Source: Cyclobacteriaceae bacterium
Lineage (GTDB): Bacteria; Bacteroidota; Bacteroidia; Cytophagales; Cyclobacteriaceae
Assembly (NCBI GenBank): GCA_016786585.1
Contig: JAEUUI010000008.1
Span: forward strand, 124,001-188,000
DNA length: 64,000 nucleotides
Reading direction: 5' to 3'
Each line of letters opens with the position of its first letter. Position 1 is the stretch's first letter. Position numbers and translations under genes: made by a program. Positions 17,719 to 26,219 of the stretch are shown here, piece after piece. The notes under the pieces are model-generated. The model had not been told where the DNA came from. It saw only the letters and a list, made by a program, of their open reading frames with translations, and did not search any database.

Positions 17719-18723
17719 ATGAGTGCCGTAATTCTTGCCATCGAGTCATCGTGTGATGAAACTTCTGCCGCTGTTATTTCAAACGGTAAGGTACTCAATA
17801 ATATTATCGCCACACAGGCGATCCACCAAAAATATGGCGGTGTGGTACCGGAGCTGGCGTCCCGGGCACATCAACGCAACATTGTTGCCGTGGTTGATGA
17901 AGCACTTGAAAAAAGCGGAGTAAAAAAGCATCAGCTTGACGCGATTGCTTTTACCCGCGGTCCCGGACTTATGGGTTCGTTGCTGGTTGGTGTTTCGTTT
18001 GCGAAGGGACTGGCAATTGGGTTGGGTAAACCGCTCATTGAAGTTAATCATATGCAGGCTCATGTGTTGTCGCATTTCATCGATGAGCCGCACCCGTCGT
18101 TTCCGTTTTTGTGCCTGACGGTAAGCGGAGGTCATACCCAAATCATCCGCGTAACCGATTACCTGAAGATGGAGGTGATTGGAGAAACACAAGATGATGC
18201 GGTAGGAGAAGCATTTGATAAAGCCGCGAAGATTATGGGGCTGCCGTATCCGGGCGGTCCGTTGATCGATTCGTATGCGCAAAAAGGAAATCCGAATGCG
18301 TTTAAGTTTTCGGATACCGACATGCCGGGACTTGAGTTTTCGTTCAGCGGAATTAAAACCGCGTTTCTCTATTTTATCCGTGACGAAAAAAAGAAGGATG
18401 AAGACTTTGTTGAAAAAAATCTAAACGACATTTGTGCAAGCATTCAGCATAAACTGGTAAAAATGTTGCTGAAGAAACTCGAACAGGCGAGTCGTGAGAC
18501 CGGCATTAAACAGATCGCGATAGCAGGAGGCGTGTCAGCAAATTCCGGATTGAGAAACAGCCTGAATCAACTAGCTTCCGAAAAGAACTGGAGCGTTTAC
18601 ATACCGAAATTCGAATATTGCACGGATAATGCAGCGATGATAGCCATGGCTGCACATTTCAAATATGAGAAGAAGGACTTTGCTTCGCTTGATACCGCGC
18701 CCTTGGCGAGAATGCCAATTTGA
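17719..18723 (+). CDS. tsaD: tRNA N6-adenosine threonylcarbamoyltransferase TsaD
   Basis: A 334-aa ASKHA-fold enzyme beginning with LAIESSCDETSAAV and carrying the metal-binding HMQAH motif, FLCLTVSGGHTQI and IAIAGGVSANSGLR. It transfers the threonylcarbamoyl group to A37 of tRNAs reading ANN codons, working with TsaB and TsaE encoded elsewhere. The length is normal. It heads a plus-strand group with a thioesterase, smpB and a peptidase, and it is divergent from tamB with only 5 bp between start codons. Confidence 0.97.
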   Translation: MSAVILAIESSCDETSAAVISNGKVLNNIIATQAIHQKYGGVVPELASRAHQRNIVAVVDEALEKSGVKKHQLDAIAFTRGPGLMGSLLVGVSFAKGLAIGLGKPLIEVNHMQAHVLSHFIDEPHPSFPFLCLTVSGGHTQIIRVTDYLKMEVIGETQDDAVGEAFDKAAKIMGLPYPGGPLIDSYAQKGNPNAFKFSDTDMPGLEFSFSGIKTAFLYFIRDEKKKDEDFVEKNLNDICASIQHKLVKMLLKKLEQASRETGIKQIAIAGGVSANSGLRNSLNQLASEKNWSVYIPKFEYCTDNAAMIAMAAHFKYEKKDFASLDTAPLARMPI

Positions 18724-18736
18724 TTAACTTAACTTT

Positions 18737-19129
18737 GTGAAAGATATTTTTAAGCCGGGCGACCGGAAGCAGACCACGTACGTAGTTCAAGAGGCTGATG
18801 TTGCTGCCTTTGGCGGGCAGGTTGTTCACCCGGTGTGTTCAACGTTTGCGCTGGCACGGGAAGCCGAGTGGGCCGGAAGGCAATTTGTGCTGGAGATGCG
18901 GGATGTGCACGAGGAAGGTATTGGTACCCAACTGGTTATTGATCATAAGTCGCCCGCATTTGTTGGCGAGGAAATTGTATTGACAGCAACGGTTGAAAAA
19001 ATTGAAAATCACGAGATCATTTGTGCATTTGAAGCCACGGTAAATGGCCGTATCATTGCAACCGGAAAAACAGGACAGAAAATTTTAAGCCGTGAAAAGA
19101 TCGACAGACTTTTTGCGCAACCGAAATGA
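18737..19129 (+). CDS. Hotdog-fold thioesterase family protein
   Basis: A 130-aa protein read from GTG at 18737, 13 nt after tsaD. Motifs VHPVCSTFALAREAEWAGRQF, the helix of a hotdog fold, and GTQLVIDHKSPAFVGEEI resemble the FlK-like (fluoroacetyl-CoA thioesterase-like) family, whose members hydrolyse small acyl-CoAs. The His/Glu pattern is compatible with catalysis, but the substrate is unknown. Its 3' end overlaps the smpB start codon by 4 nt (ATGA). Confidence 0.8.
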   Translation: MKDIFKPGDRKQTTYVVQEADVAAFGGQVVHPVCSTFALAREAEWAGRQFVLEMRDVHEEGIGTQLVIDHKSPAFVGEEIVLTATVEKIENHEIICAFEATVNGRIIATGKTGQKILSREKIDRLFAQPK

Positions 19130-19584
19130 ACAAACGTTTTTCAAACGATATTAACATTCGCAACCGCCAGGCGGGCTTTCAATTCGAGCTGCTGGATAAG
19201 TATGTAGCCGGATTGGTGCTGCGAGGTACTGAGATTAAATCCATCCGCGAAGCGAAGGTAAATCTGCAGGACGGATATTGTTATTTCAACAACGGAGAAT
19301 TGTATGTAAAAGGCGTGACAATCGATCAGTATGCCCAAGGCACACATTATAATCATGAAGCGCAGCGTGAACGGAAGTTGCTATTGAAACGAACCGAGTT
19401 GGTTAAGCTTGAAAAGCGGGTAGAGGAGAAAGGGTTAACGTTAATACCGTTACGGTTGTTTATTAACGAACGCGGGTATGCCAAGATAGAGATCGCCCTG
19501 GGCCGTGGTAAGAAATTGCACGATAAGCGTAACGCCATCAAAGATCGTGATGCCAAGCGCGAACTGGATAAATTAAAGATTTAA
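19126..19584 (+). CDS. smpB: SsrA-binding protein SmpB
   Basis: A 152-aa protein with the canonical SmpB features: NRQAGFQFELLDKYVAGLVL, GTEIKSIREAKVNLQDGYC, and the basic C-terminal tail (KLHDKRNAIKDRDAKRELDK) that mimics a codon-anticodon helix in the decoding centre. It carries tmRNA to stalled ribosomes for trans-translation. Its ATG overlaps the thioesterase stop codon. No tmRNA gene was seen in this window. Confidence 0.97.
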   Translation: MNKRFSNDINIRNRQAGFQFELLDKYVAGLVLRGTEIKSIREAKVNLQDGYCYFNNGELYVKGVTIDQYAQGTHYNHEAQRERKLLLKRTELVKLEKRVEEKGLTLIPLRLFINERGYAKIEIALGRGKKLHDKRNAIKDRDAKRELDKLKI

Positions 19585-19590
19585 TTTTTT

Positions 19591-20385
19591 GTGAGCACAG
19601 AGAATTCTGATTATGGAGTTTGCCGCCTGAGCCTTGTGCCGGTGCGGTTGGAGGGTAGCGATAAGGCTGAGCTTACAACACAACTTTTGTTTGGTGAGCA
19701 CTACGAGGTACTCTCGTCCAGCAAGGATAAAAAGTGGCTGAAGATCAAAATGCACTTCGATCAGTATGAGGGTTGGATTGACGTCAAACAACACCACTCG
19801 ATTTCGAAAGACCATTTTGATTACATTAATCGCGCTGACTTCAAAATTTCAACTGACGTTACTACCAGTATTCTTTACAATAAGACTCCGCTATCAATTT
19901 TAATGGGCAGCATTATTCCGATTTCAGGATCGGAATTATTTCGCATGGAAGAGCAGTTTGCCTTTAACGGAGAATCAAAGAGCCTGGGTCAGAAACGCGA
20001 CTTCGAATTCCTTAAGCTTACAGCCAAGAAGTATGTAAACGCTCCCTACCTGTGGGGCGGTAAGAGTCCGTTCGGGATCGATTGTTCAGGGTTTGTTCAA
20101 ATGGTTTTTAAGATCAACGGGTATAAGTTGCAGCGCGATTCTGCACAGCAGGCGAAACAGGGAAAAGCTGTATCGTTTCACGAGATGTTACCCGGCGATC
20201 TTGTATTTTTTAAAAGCAAGGAGAATCAGATTACTCACGTTGGCATTTTTCTGGGCGATGACAAGCTCATCCATGCTTCAGGTAAGGTTCGCATCGATCA
20301 TTTGAACGAAGAGGGAATTCTGCATGCTGAATCGAGGGTTTACACCCATTCTTTTGCGCAGGCAAGGCGCATTCTTTCAGAGTAA
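19591..20385 (+). CDS. NlpC/P60 (C40) cysteine peptidase with SH3-like N-terminus
   Basis: A 264-aa protein from GTG at 19591. Residues 10-110 hold two SH3b-like modules (KWLKIKMHFDQYEGWIDV is typical). Residues 140-260 form the C40 domain with Cys165 in FGIDCSGF, His216 in THVGIF and His228 in IHASG, the complete catalytic triad. Such enzymes cut gamma-D-glutamyl bonds in peptidoglycan stem peptides. No signal peptide is present, which suggests cytosolic processing of recycled muropeptides or a missed export route. It follows smpB by 6 nt. Confidence 0.9.
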   Translation: MSTENSDYGVCRLSLVPVRLEGSDKAELTTQLLFGEHYEVLSSSKDKKWLKIKMHFDQYEGWIDVKQHHSISKDHFDYINRADFKISTDVTTSILYNKTPLSILMGSIIPISGSELFRMEEQFAFNGESKSLGQKRDFEFLKLTAKKYVNAPYLWGGKSPFGIDCSGFVQMVFKINGYKLQRDSAQQAKQGKAVSFHEMLPGDLVFFKSKENQITHVGIFLGDDKLIHASGKVRIDHLNEEGILHAESRVYTHSFAQARRILSE

Positions 20386-20411
20386 AAACCATTTCCATCG
20401 GTCCTTTCGCG

Positions 20412-20443
20412 TTTGCGAGTATGAAAGATTGCGGTTATCTTTC
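20412..20443 (+). promoter_or_regulatory. Candidate promoter of the HNH endonuclease gene
   Basis: TTTG at 20412-20415, a 20-nt spacer and TATCTTTC at 20436-20443, one base off TAnnTTTG. The predicted start of transcription is within a few bases of the ATG at 20448, so the message may be nearly leaderless. Confidence 0.45.
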
Positions 20444-20447
20444 ATTC

Positions 20448-20942
20448 ATGAACAATCGTGTTTTGGTATTAAATCAGGATTCCAGCCCGCTCATGGTTTG
20501 TTCGGTGGAGCGTGCGTTTATCCTGGTATACCTCAACAAAAGCGAACTGGTGCGGCCTGCGAATGGTCATAAAATTCATTCGGTAACGATGACGTTCCCC
20601 ATGCCATCGGTTATTCGGCTGAACCGGTATGTAAACGCTCCCTATAAAGGCGTTACGTTAACCCGGCAAAATGTTTTTAAGCGCGACAGTTTCGAATGCC
20701 AGTATTGCGGAACACGCAAAGAGCTAACCCTGGACCATATCATTCCAAGTTCAAAAGGCGGCTTACACAGTTGGGCTAACCTGGTTACGGCCTGCAAAAA
20801 ATGCAATGCAAAGAAGGGTGACTATACGCCTGAACAAGCCGGTATGCCGCTCCGGAAAAAACCGCACAAGCCTACGTATGCGCTTTTTCTGAAAGAGCTT
20901 TCCGGTCATCATGGAAATGAGTGGGATGAATTTTTGGATTGA
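20448..20942 (+). CDS. HNH endonuclease
   Basis: A 164-aa protein starting at MNNRVLVLNQDSSPL; an upstream ATG at 20421 falls within the candidate promoter. The C-terminal half holds CQYCGTRKELTLDHIIPSS, SKGGLHSWANLVTACKKCN: paired zinc cysteines (CxxC twice) and the DHIIP catalytic histidine, the HNH_5 pattern. The N-terminal half (SPLMVCSVERAFILVYLNKSE) is the conserved extension of stand-alone chromosomal HNH proteins in Bacteroidota. It cuts nucleic acid in vitro in related families; its physiological target is unknown. Confidence 0.9.
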   Translation: MNNRVLVLNQDSSPLMVCSVERAFILVYLNKSELVRPANGHKIHSVTMTFPMPSVIRLNRYVNAPYKGVTLTRQNVFKRDSFECQYCGTRKELTLDHIIPSSKGGLHSWANLVTACKKCNAKKGDYTPEQAGMPLRKKPHKPTYALFLKELSGHHGNEWDEFLD

Positions 20943-21063
20943 TAATCCGCCCGGATAACGTTCTAATTCAGGATTTTGGTTGGACTGACGGAAGATTCCG
21001 GACACCTGCACGATTTATATTACTTTAGTAACAATTAAACTCTAAACCTCTAAATATTTACGA

Positions 21064-21729
21064 ATGAAAAATGTGTTGACGATTTCAAAAGCCATGGTGC
21101 TTTTTGTTGGACTTTCGCTGGTGCTTTTGTCGTGCGGTGATGACAAAGAATCTAAACCAAAGAACCGCGTAAAGGTTGATGGTAAGTCATTTGATTTTAA
21201 GCGAGGGTACATCGTATCTGAACAGATTAGAAACGAGGCAGATGTTGTTGTGGGAAGTGCGCATTGGGTGTATCTCACAGGCGGAGATCTTGAAATGGCG
21301 GATAATCTGGTTATGACTGGTGAAGGTCCGTTTCTCGCAATGTACATCGGCTCTGATGATTTAAGCGACCTAGTGGAAGGTGATTATGACATGGAGTATC
21401 AAGAATACGACTTCGGTAATGTTATATTCTTCGATTTGTTTGAAAAATTCTCGTTAGGCGTTGACGGGGAAGATGTAGTTCAGCTATACGATGCCTGGTA
21501 TTCAGGAGATACCGAGGGCACCGTGAGTGTTTCCAAAAAAGGAGACAAGTATACGTTTAAGGTGAATCTGGATGAATATTATTTCCTGGGCAGCAGCGAT
21601 ACAGAAGCGGAAGAACAAGTGTCAGAAGAAGTTTCCGGATATTTTAACGGAGAGCTGGAAGTGCTTACGGTTGAAGAATCACCTGCAAAAATGTCGGCCG
21701 CCCACAGAATCATTAGGCGAGACAGATAA
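21064..21729 (+). CDS. Hypothetical lipoprotein, acidic
   Basis: A 221-aa protein with a signal sequence ending in LVLLSC (Cys24) and a mature start GDDKESKP. The mature domain is rich in Asp, Glu and Tyr and in short strands (FKRGYIVSEQIRN, YTFKVNLDEYYFLG), in keeping with a small beta-sandwich surface lipoprotein. Family not recognised. It stands alone on the plus strand and ends at a bidirectional hairpin terminator shared with the sensor kinase gene. Confidence 0.75.
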   Translation: MKNVLTISKAMVLFVGLSLVLLSCGDDKESKPKNRVKVDGKSFDFKRGYIVSEQIRNEADVVVGSAHWVYLTGGDLEMADNLVMTGEGPFLAMYIGSDDLSDLVEGDYDMEYQEYDFGNVIFFDLFEKFSLGVDGEDVVQLYDAWYSGDTEGTVSVSKKGDKYTFKVNLDEYYFLGSSDTEAEEQVSEEVSGYFNGELEVLTVEESPAKMSAAHRIIRRDR

Positions 21730-21746
21730 AATTTCACCTGAAATTG

Positions 21747-21772
21747 AAAAGGAGCGTGAAGCTCCTTTTTTT
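21747..21772 (+). terminator. Intrinsic terminator between the lipoprotein and histidine kinase genes
   Basis: AAAAGGAGC, loop GTGAA, GCTCCTTTT and a T-run. The flanking A-run before the stem gives a T-run on the other strand, so it can end both convergent transcripts. Confidence 0.85.
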
Positions 21773-21791
21773 ATGCCCACTATCGAGTATA

Positions 21792-23153
21792 CTAAAATCG
21801 CATTGTAAAAGTTGTCTTCACATCGGGTTCTGATTCAACCGTAAGCGATCCGTTGTGTAGCTGCATGATTTGTCGTGACAAGCTCAGGCCGATACCGGAA
21901 CCTGTTTTTTTGGTTGTGTAAAACGGAACAAAGATTCGTTCAATAGCTTCCGGAATAATGCCTGTCCCATTATCGGTAACCTCGATTTTTATATGCGTAC
22001 CATCGTATCTGCCAACTAAATCGATGCGGGGGTTCGCTACCTGTGCAACCGCTTCCGCAGAATTCTTCAATAAGTTGATTAACACCTGTTCAATCATTTC
22101 TTCGTCCGCCTGAATGGTAAGGTATTCCGAGTTGCATTCGTAGTGAAAATCTACCCGGTAATTTTTCATTTCCTGCCGCATCAGCATCGCCACTTTCTCA
22201 ATCAAACTTTTCAACCGGATGGTTTTGAGTTTAGGATTCGGCAACGAGGTGTATTCCCGGTAGGCATCAATGAATTTGATCAAGCCCTTGCTCCGGTTCT
22301 CAATTGTAGTAAGACCTTCTTTTAAATCGTCAGCGCCCTCTGCTTTTAATTCAAAGTGATCGCCCTTTTGCGTGAGATCATAATCAAGAATGTCCTTTAA
22401 TGTTGACGTGAGCGATGAAATCGGTGTGATTGAATTCATGATCTCATGCCGTAACACCCGTGTCAGGTTTTGCCACGCTTCAAGTTCCTGTTTCTGTAAT
22501 TCAGGCTGGATGTTTTGCAGTGTAAGAAGTTTAACGTCAGCCCCGCGGATGCGAAGTTCAGTTGCCTGAATGGTAAGATGAAACTCATTCGCATCTTTAT
22601 ACAACGAGCTTTTGCCCGGCTCGGTGGTGGTGAGAATGTGATGAAGCTTGTAGTTTCGCTCTTTTAACTCATGAATGTTCTTGATGTTTTGAATGTTCAG
22701 AAATTTCCGGGCGTTCATGTTAATCAGCTGAACATTTCCATCCGTATCAAACGATAAAATCCCGGTTCGTACCTGCTGCACAACGGTGTTCAGATATTGC
22801 CAGTGTTCTTCTTTTTCTGACCGGGCTTTACGAAAGGCTTCCAGTACTTCGTTAAACGAAATGTTAAGTTCTTTGAAGCTTTTACCGAGTTTATTGTCGG
22901 CCGTAAAGCCTGAAACGAAATCGGAATACTTAACGGATTCAAGGAAACGGGTGAGTTTCCGGTTGGTCAGACTAACAAAGTGAAACAATTCACCGATCTG
23001 GAATACGATGATCACGCACATCAGGATGGCCGCAAACAACATGTTGGTTTTGCCAATCATGTAGACTGCTAGCGAAATGGAGGCAGCAAGGAAAATTGTG
23101 CGCAGAATTACCCGCGACCGGAAGTCTTTCAGCATGTTCGATACCTTACCCAT
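21792..23153 (-). CDS. Membrane sensor histidine kinase (NtrY-like)
   Basis: A 453-aa kinase with two N-terminal transmembrane helices (about residues 16-34 and 38-58), a short HAMP-like linker, a PAS-type domain (residues 118-215, TGILSFDTDGNVQLIN), the HisKA motif LRHEIMNSITP with His236, and a HATPase domain with N-box QVLINLLKNSAEAV, DNGTGI and GSGIGLSLS. The periplasmic loop is very short, so it probably senses a signal in the membrane or cytoplasm. It lies 67 nt after the sigma-54-type regulator gene on the same strand, which is its likely partner. Confidence 0.92.
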   Translation of the reverse strand: MGKVSNMLKDFRSRVILRTIFLAASISLAVYMIGKTNMLFAAILMCVIIVFQIGELFHFVSLTNRKLTRFLESVKYSDFVSGFTADNKLGKSFKELNISFNEVLEAFRKARSEKEEHWQYLNTVVQQVRTGILSFDTDGNVQLINMNARKFLNIQNIKNIHELKERNYKLHHILTTTEPGKSSLYKDANEFHLTIQATELRIRGADVKLLTLQNIQPELQKQELEAWQNLTRVLRHEIMNSITPISSLTSTLKDILDYDLTQKGDHFELKAEGADDLKEGLTTIENRSKGLIKFIDAYREYTSLPNPKLKTIRLKSLIEKVAMLMRQEMKNYRVDFHYECNSEYLTIQADEEMIEQVLINLLKNSAEAVAQVANPRIDLVGRYDGTHIKIEVTDNGTGIIPEAIERIFVPFYTTKKTGSGIGLSLSRQIMQLHNGSLTVESEPDVKTTFTMRF

Positions 23154-23220
23154 TGTCCAACAGGATGTTTGTGTTGGCGGGTTAGTTTTAAAGACAGCAA
23201 TTTACCGAATCAGACGCAGA

Positions 23221-24600
23221 TTACAGTCCGTATTTTTCGAGCCTGCGATACAGGGACGATCGTGTGAGTCCGAGCTCCGAAGCTGCCTGGGTAATGTTCC
23301 CATTATATTTTTTCAGTACTTTACGAATGAGCAGTTTCTCAACTTCTTCGAGGTTATATTGATCGAGGTTTAGCTGGCCGTCTTCGCGCTGCGTAACAGG
23401 AGCGAAGTTAAAGTCCTCCGGCTGAAGCACACTGCTGTTGCTTAAGATGACGGCACGTTCAATGGCATGCTGCAACTCGCGAATGTTTCCGGGCCACGGA
23501 TGTTTATGCATTCGTGTCATGGCGCCTTCGCTGATCTTGTTCACCGACTTATCGTATTTAACCGAATAGTGTTTTAGAAAGTGTGAGGCCAGCAGCGGAA
23601 TGTCTTCAAGCCGGTCGCGCAAAGCCGGAATTTCCACTTCGATGGTATTAATCCGGTACAGTAAATCCTGGCGAAAACGATTCTCTTTCACCATGTCGTA
23701 TAGCGGCATGTTTGTAGCGCAGATTAGCCGGATGTCAATCGGAGTATCTTTGTTCGCGCCCACACGACTTACCTTTCTGTTTTGGATTACTGTCAGCAGC
23801 TTGGCTTGCAAAGGCATTGACAAGTTTCCGATCTCGTCAAGGAAAAGTGTTCCGCCATTGGCAAGTTCGAACCGCCCCGCGCGATCTTCTTTCGCATCGG
23901 TGAACGCGCCTTTCTTATGGCCGAAGAGTTCGCTTTCAAAAAGTGTTTCGGTGATTGATCCAAGGTCGACACTGATGAAATTTTCCGCTTTGCGGGATGA
24001 GTTGCGGTGTATGGCGCGGGCGATGAGTTCTTTACCGGTACCATTTTCGCCCAGGATCAATACGTTGGCATCGGTTTTTGCCACGCGATCGATCGTTTGA
24101 AAGATCTTTTGCATGGCTGTGCTCTGCCCGATGATCTCACTGAAGCGGTCGTTCAGTGCCTGATTGATCTCATGGTTTTTAATTTTCAGGTTCTGCACTT
24201 CATCGCGCGACTCGCGGAGGCGCATGGCTGAAAAAAGTGTTGCGAGAAGTTTTTCGTTTTCCCAGGGCTTCAACACAAAGTCGGTTGCGCCTGCCTTGAT
24301 GGCTTTCACGGCCATCTGCACATCGCCATAGGCTGTGATGAGAACAACTACAGAAGAGGGATCAAGCTGAAGAATTTTTTCCAGCCAATAATAGCCTTCA
24401 CTTCCACTGCTTACATCTTTCGTGAAGTTCATGTCGAGGAGAATAACATCGTAGTCCTCGTTGTTCATGAGTGCAGGAATTGCTTCCGGATTTTTCTCGA
24501 TGTCGACTTGGGAGAAATGACGTTTCAGGAACATCTTTGCTGCTTTCAGCAAGTCTTCGTTATCGTCAACAATCAGAATTTTACCGTGTTTTTGTTCCAT
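23221..24600 (-). CDS. Sigma-54-dependent Fis-family response regulator
   Basis: A 459-aa NtrC-type activator: receiver domain with phospho-acceptor Asp56 (LLDMNF), AAA+ domain with Walker A GENGTGKE at about 184-191, the GAFTDA loop at 231-236 (close to GAFTGA) and GGTLFLDEIGN, then a C-terminal Fis helix-turn-helix (NITQAASELGLTRSSLYRRL). It should bind palindromes and open sigma-54 promoters when phosphorylated. The kinase gene follows. The divergent adaptor-ABC gene set starts 265 bp away, and a palindrome plus -24/-12-like element lie between, so that exporter is the likely target. Confidence 0.93.
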   Translation of the reverse strand: MEQKHGKILIVDDNEDLLKAAKMFLKRHFSQVDIEKNPEAIPALMNNEDYDVILLDMNFTKDVSSGSEGYYWLEKILQLDPSSVVVLITAYGDVQMAVKAIKAGATDFVLKPWENEKLLATLFSAMRLRESRDEVQNLKIKNHEINQALNDRFSEIIGQSTAMQKIFQTIDRVAKTDANVLILGENGTGKELIARAIHRNSSRKAENFISVDLGSITETLFESELFGHKKGAFTDAKEDRAGRFELANGGTLFLDEIGNLSMPLQAKLLTVIQNRKVSRVGANKDTPIDIRLICATNMPLYDMVKENRFRQDLLYRINTIEVEIPALRDRLEDIPLLASHFLKHYSVKYDKSVNKISEGAMTRMHKHPWPGNIRELQHAIERAVILSNSSVLQPEDFNFAPVTQREDGQLNLDQYNLEEVEKLLIRKVLKKYNGNITQAASELGLTRSSLYRRLEKYGL

Positions 24601-24720
24601 GAGCGATCAAATATGTCCGCTGGTGGGCAAAACTGATACCGAAAGCAGGCAAATGAAAATTTAGTCGGAAAATGCAGAAATCGGCCGGAAATGCTTGTCC
24701 GGCTATGTCCGTTAGCGAAC

Positions 24721-24746
24721 ATTTACGTTCACATCTGAACGTAAAT
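24721..24746. promoter_or_regulatory. Perfect palindrome, candidate enhancer site for the Fis-type regulator
   Basis: ATTTACGTTC at 24721-24730, a 6-nt spacer, and GAACGTAAAT at 24737-24746 form a perfect 10+6+10 inverted repeat. Its centre is about 85 nt upstream of the start of transcription predicted from the adjacent -24/-12 element, a normal place for an NtrC-type enhancer. The regulator gene itself lies 120 bp away. Confidence 0.7.
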
Positions 24747-24793
24747 TTGCCTGAATTGCTGCTGAAAAAGCATTAAAGCGGTAAATAACCCAC

Positions 24794-24810
24794 TTGGCAC
24801 ACTTGTTGGC
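24794..24810 (+). promoter_or_regulatory. Candidate sigma-54 promoter of the adaptor gene
   Basis: TTGGCAC at 24794-24800 is an exact -24 box; TTGGCA at 24806-24811 sits where TTGC is expected. The second box reads GG at the canonical 10-nt spacing (GC only at 11), so it is a near match. It lies 56 nt before the adaptor start codon. Confidence 0.5.
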
Positions 24811-24865
24811 AACACCCGTGCGATTCGATGCATAAAGAATCAACCCGGATACTTAGACAAGCATA

Positions 24866-26119
24866 ATGGATAAGCAACTCAAGAAGAAAAAATGGACGTT
24901 AAAGCGTATCGCACTCTATGGCGGTATCGCAGCTTTTGTATTATTTATCGCTTATCAGTTTTTGTTAGGTGACAGAAGGCCAACACTGGTAATTGAAAAA
25001 GACAAGATTACCATTGCAACCGTTGGTCGTGGTATTTTCCAGGACTACATTCCGCAAACCGGAACCGTTGAGCCAAGCCGTACCGTATATCTCGATGCTG
25101 TTGAAGGTGGTACCATCAAACGTATCGTTGCTGAAAGCGGAGCTATGCTGAAGAAGGGTGATATCATTCTTGAATTGAATAATCTCAATCGCGAGTTGAC
25201 TGTTTTACAGCAGGAGGCCTCGTTCAACGAAAGTATCAACCGTGCCCGGGAAACGCGCCTGAACATCATGCGAAATGACCTCGAACAGCGTCAAACACTG
25301 GCTACCATCCAAAATCAGCTGGATATTCTTGAACCCCAGTATGTTCGCCAAAAACAACTTTATGATAAAAAGCTGATCTCCCGACAGGAGTATGAGCAAA
25401 CCAAAGCGAACTACGACTTTAATAAAAAGCGTATGCAGATTACGTATGAAGTTTACCGCGCAGATTCGGTAGACCGGATACGGCAATTAAAGTTTACAAG
25501 TGAGTCGGAACAAAAAATGATGGCAAGTCTGGCAGGTCTTTCGAAGATCCTGGATAACCTGATCATCCGGGCTCCAATTGACGGTCAGCTTGCACGCCCA
25601 CAGCTGGATGTCGGACAGAATGTTAATACCGGTCAGCGGTTAGGGCAGATCGATATTCTTGGAAGCTTTAAAGTGCGCGTTGAAATCGATGAAATTTACC
25701 TGCCGCGTATTCAAACCGGATTAAAAGCTACCACCACATACAACAATAAGGATTACGTGTTGTCTATTACCTACATCTATCCGGATGTTGCTGCAGGCGG
25801 TCGCTTTGCGGTAGACATGAACTTCGTGGGTGAAACACCTCCGGGAATTCGCAGAGGACAGTCGCTTCGATTGCGTATCGAACTCGGTCAGTCATCCGAA
25901 GAATTGCTGCTTGCCGTGGGTGGATTTTATAAAGATACAGGCGGTAACTGGGTGTTCGTTTTGGAAGAAGGCGGTAACCGCGCAGTAAAACGTAACGTCA
26001 AACTCGGTAGAAAGAACACCGAGAACTTCGAAGTACTGGAAGGTCTGAAGCCGGGAGACAAGGTAATTACCTCATCCTATGAGAATTTTGGGAATAATGA
26101 GGTGCTGATTTTAAAGTAA
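24866..26119 (+). CDS. HlyD/MacA-family periplasmic adaptor subunit
   Basis: A 417-aa membrane fusion protein: N-terminal anchor helix (residues 15-31), a lipoyl-like half (IPQTGTVEPSRTVYLDAVEGG), a coiled-coil hairpin around residues 110-225, the second lipoyl half (LIIRAPIDGQLARPQLDVGQNV) and beta-barrel and membrane-proximal domains. It links an inner-membrane ABC exporter to an outer-membrane channel; no TolC-like gene is present here. It is the first gene of the exporter set with the ATPase and three permeases and probably responds to the divergent two-component system. Confidence 0.9.
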   Translation: MDKQLKKKKWTLKRIALYGGIAAFVLFIAYQFLLGDRRPTLVIEKDKITIATVGRGIFQDYIPQTGTVEPSRTVYLDAVEGGTIKRIVAESGAMLKKGDIILELNNLNRELTVLQQEASFNESINRARETRLNIMRNDLEQRQTLATIQNQLDILEPQYVRQKQLYDKKLISRQEYEQTKANYDFNKKRMQITYEVYRADSVDRIRQLKFTSESEQKMMASLAGLSKILDNLIIRAPIDGQLARPQLDVGQNVNTGQRLGQIDILGSFKVRVEIDEIYLPRIQTGLKATTTYNNKDYVLSITYIYPDVAAGGRFAVDMNFVGETPPGIRRGQSLRLRIELGQSSEELLLAVGGFYKDTGGNWVFVLEEGGNRAVKRNVKLGRKNTENFEVLEGLKPGDKVITSSYENFGNNEVLILK

Positions 26120-26219
26120 CTGTAACTTTTTCTGAAAAAAGAAGTATAAATTGTTCGAGTATCGTGCAACAAAACAACGAAACCAAGCATCCACTATCTA
26201 ACTTGTAAATAAACCAGCC

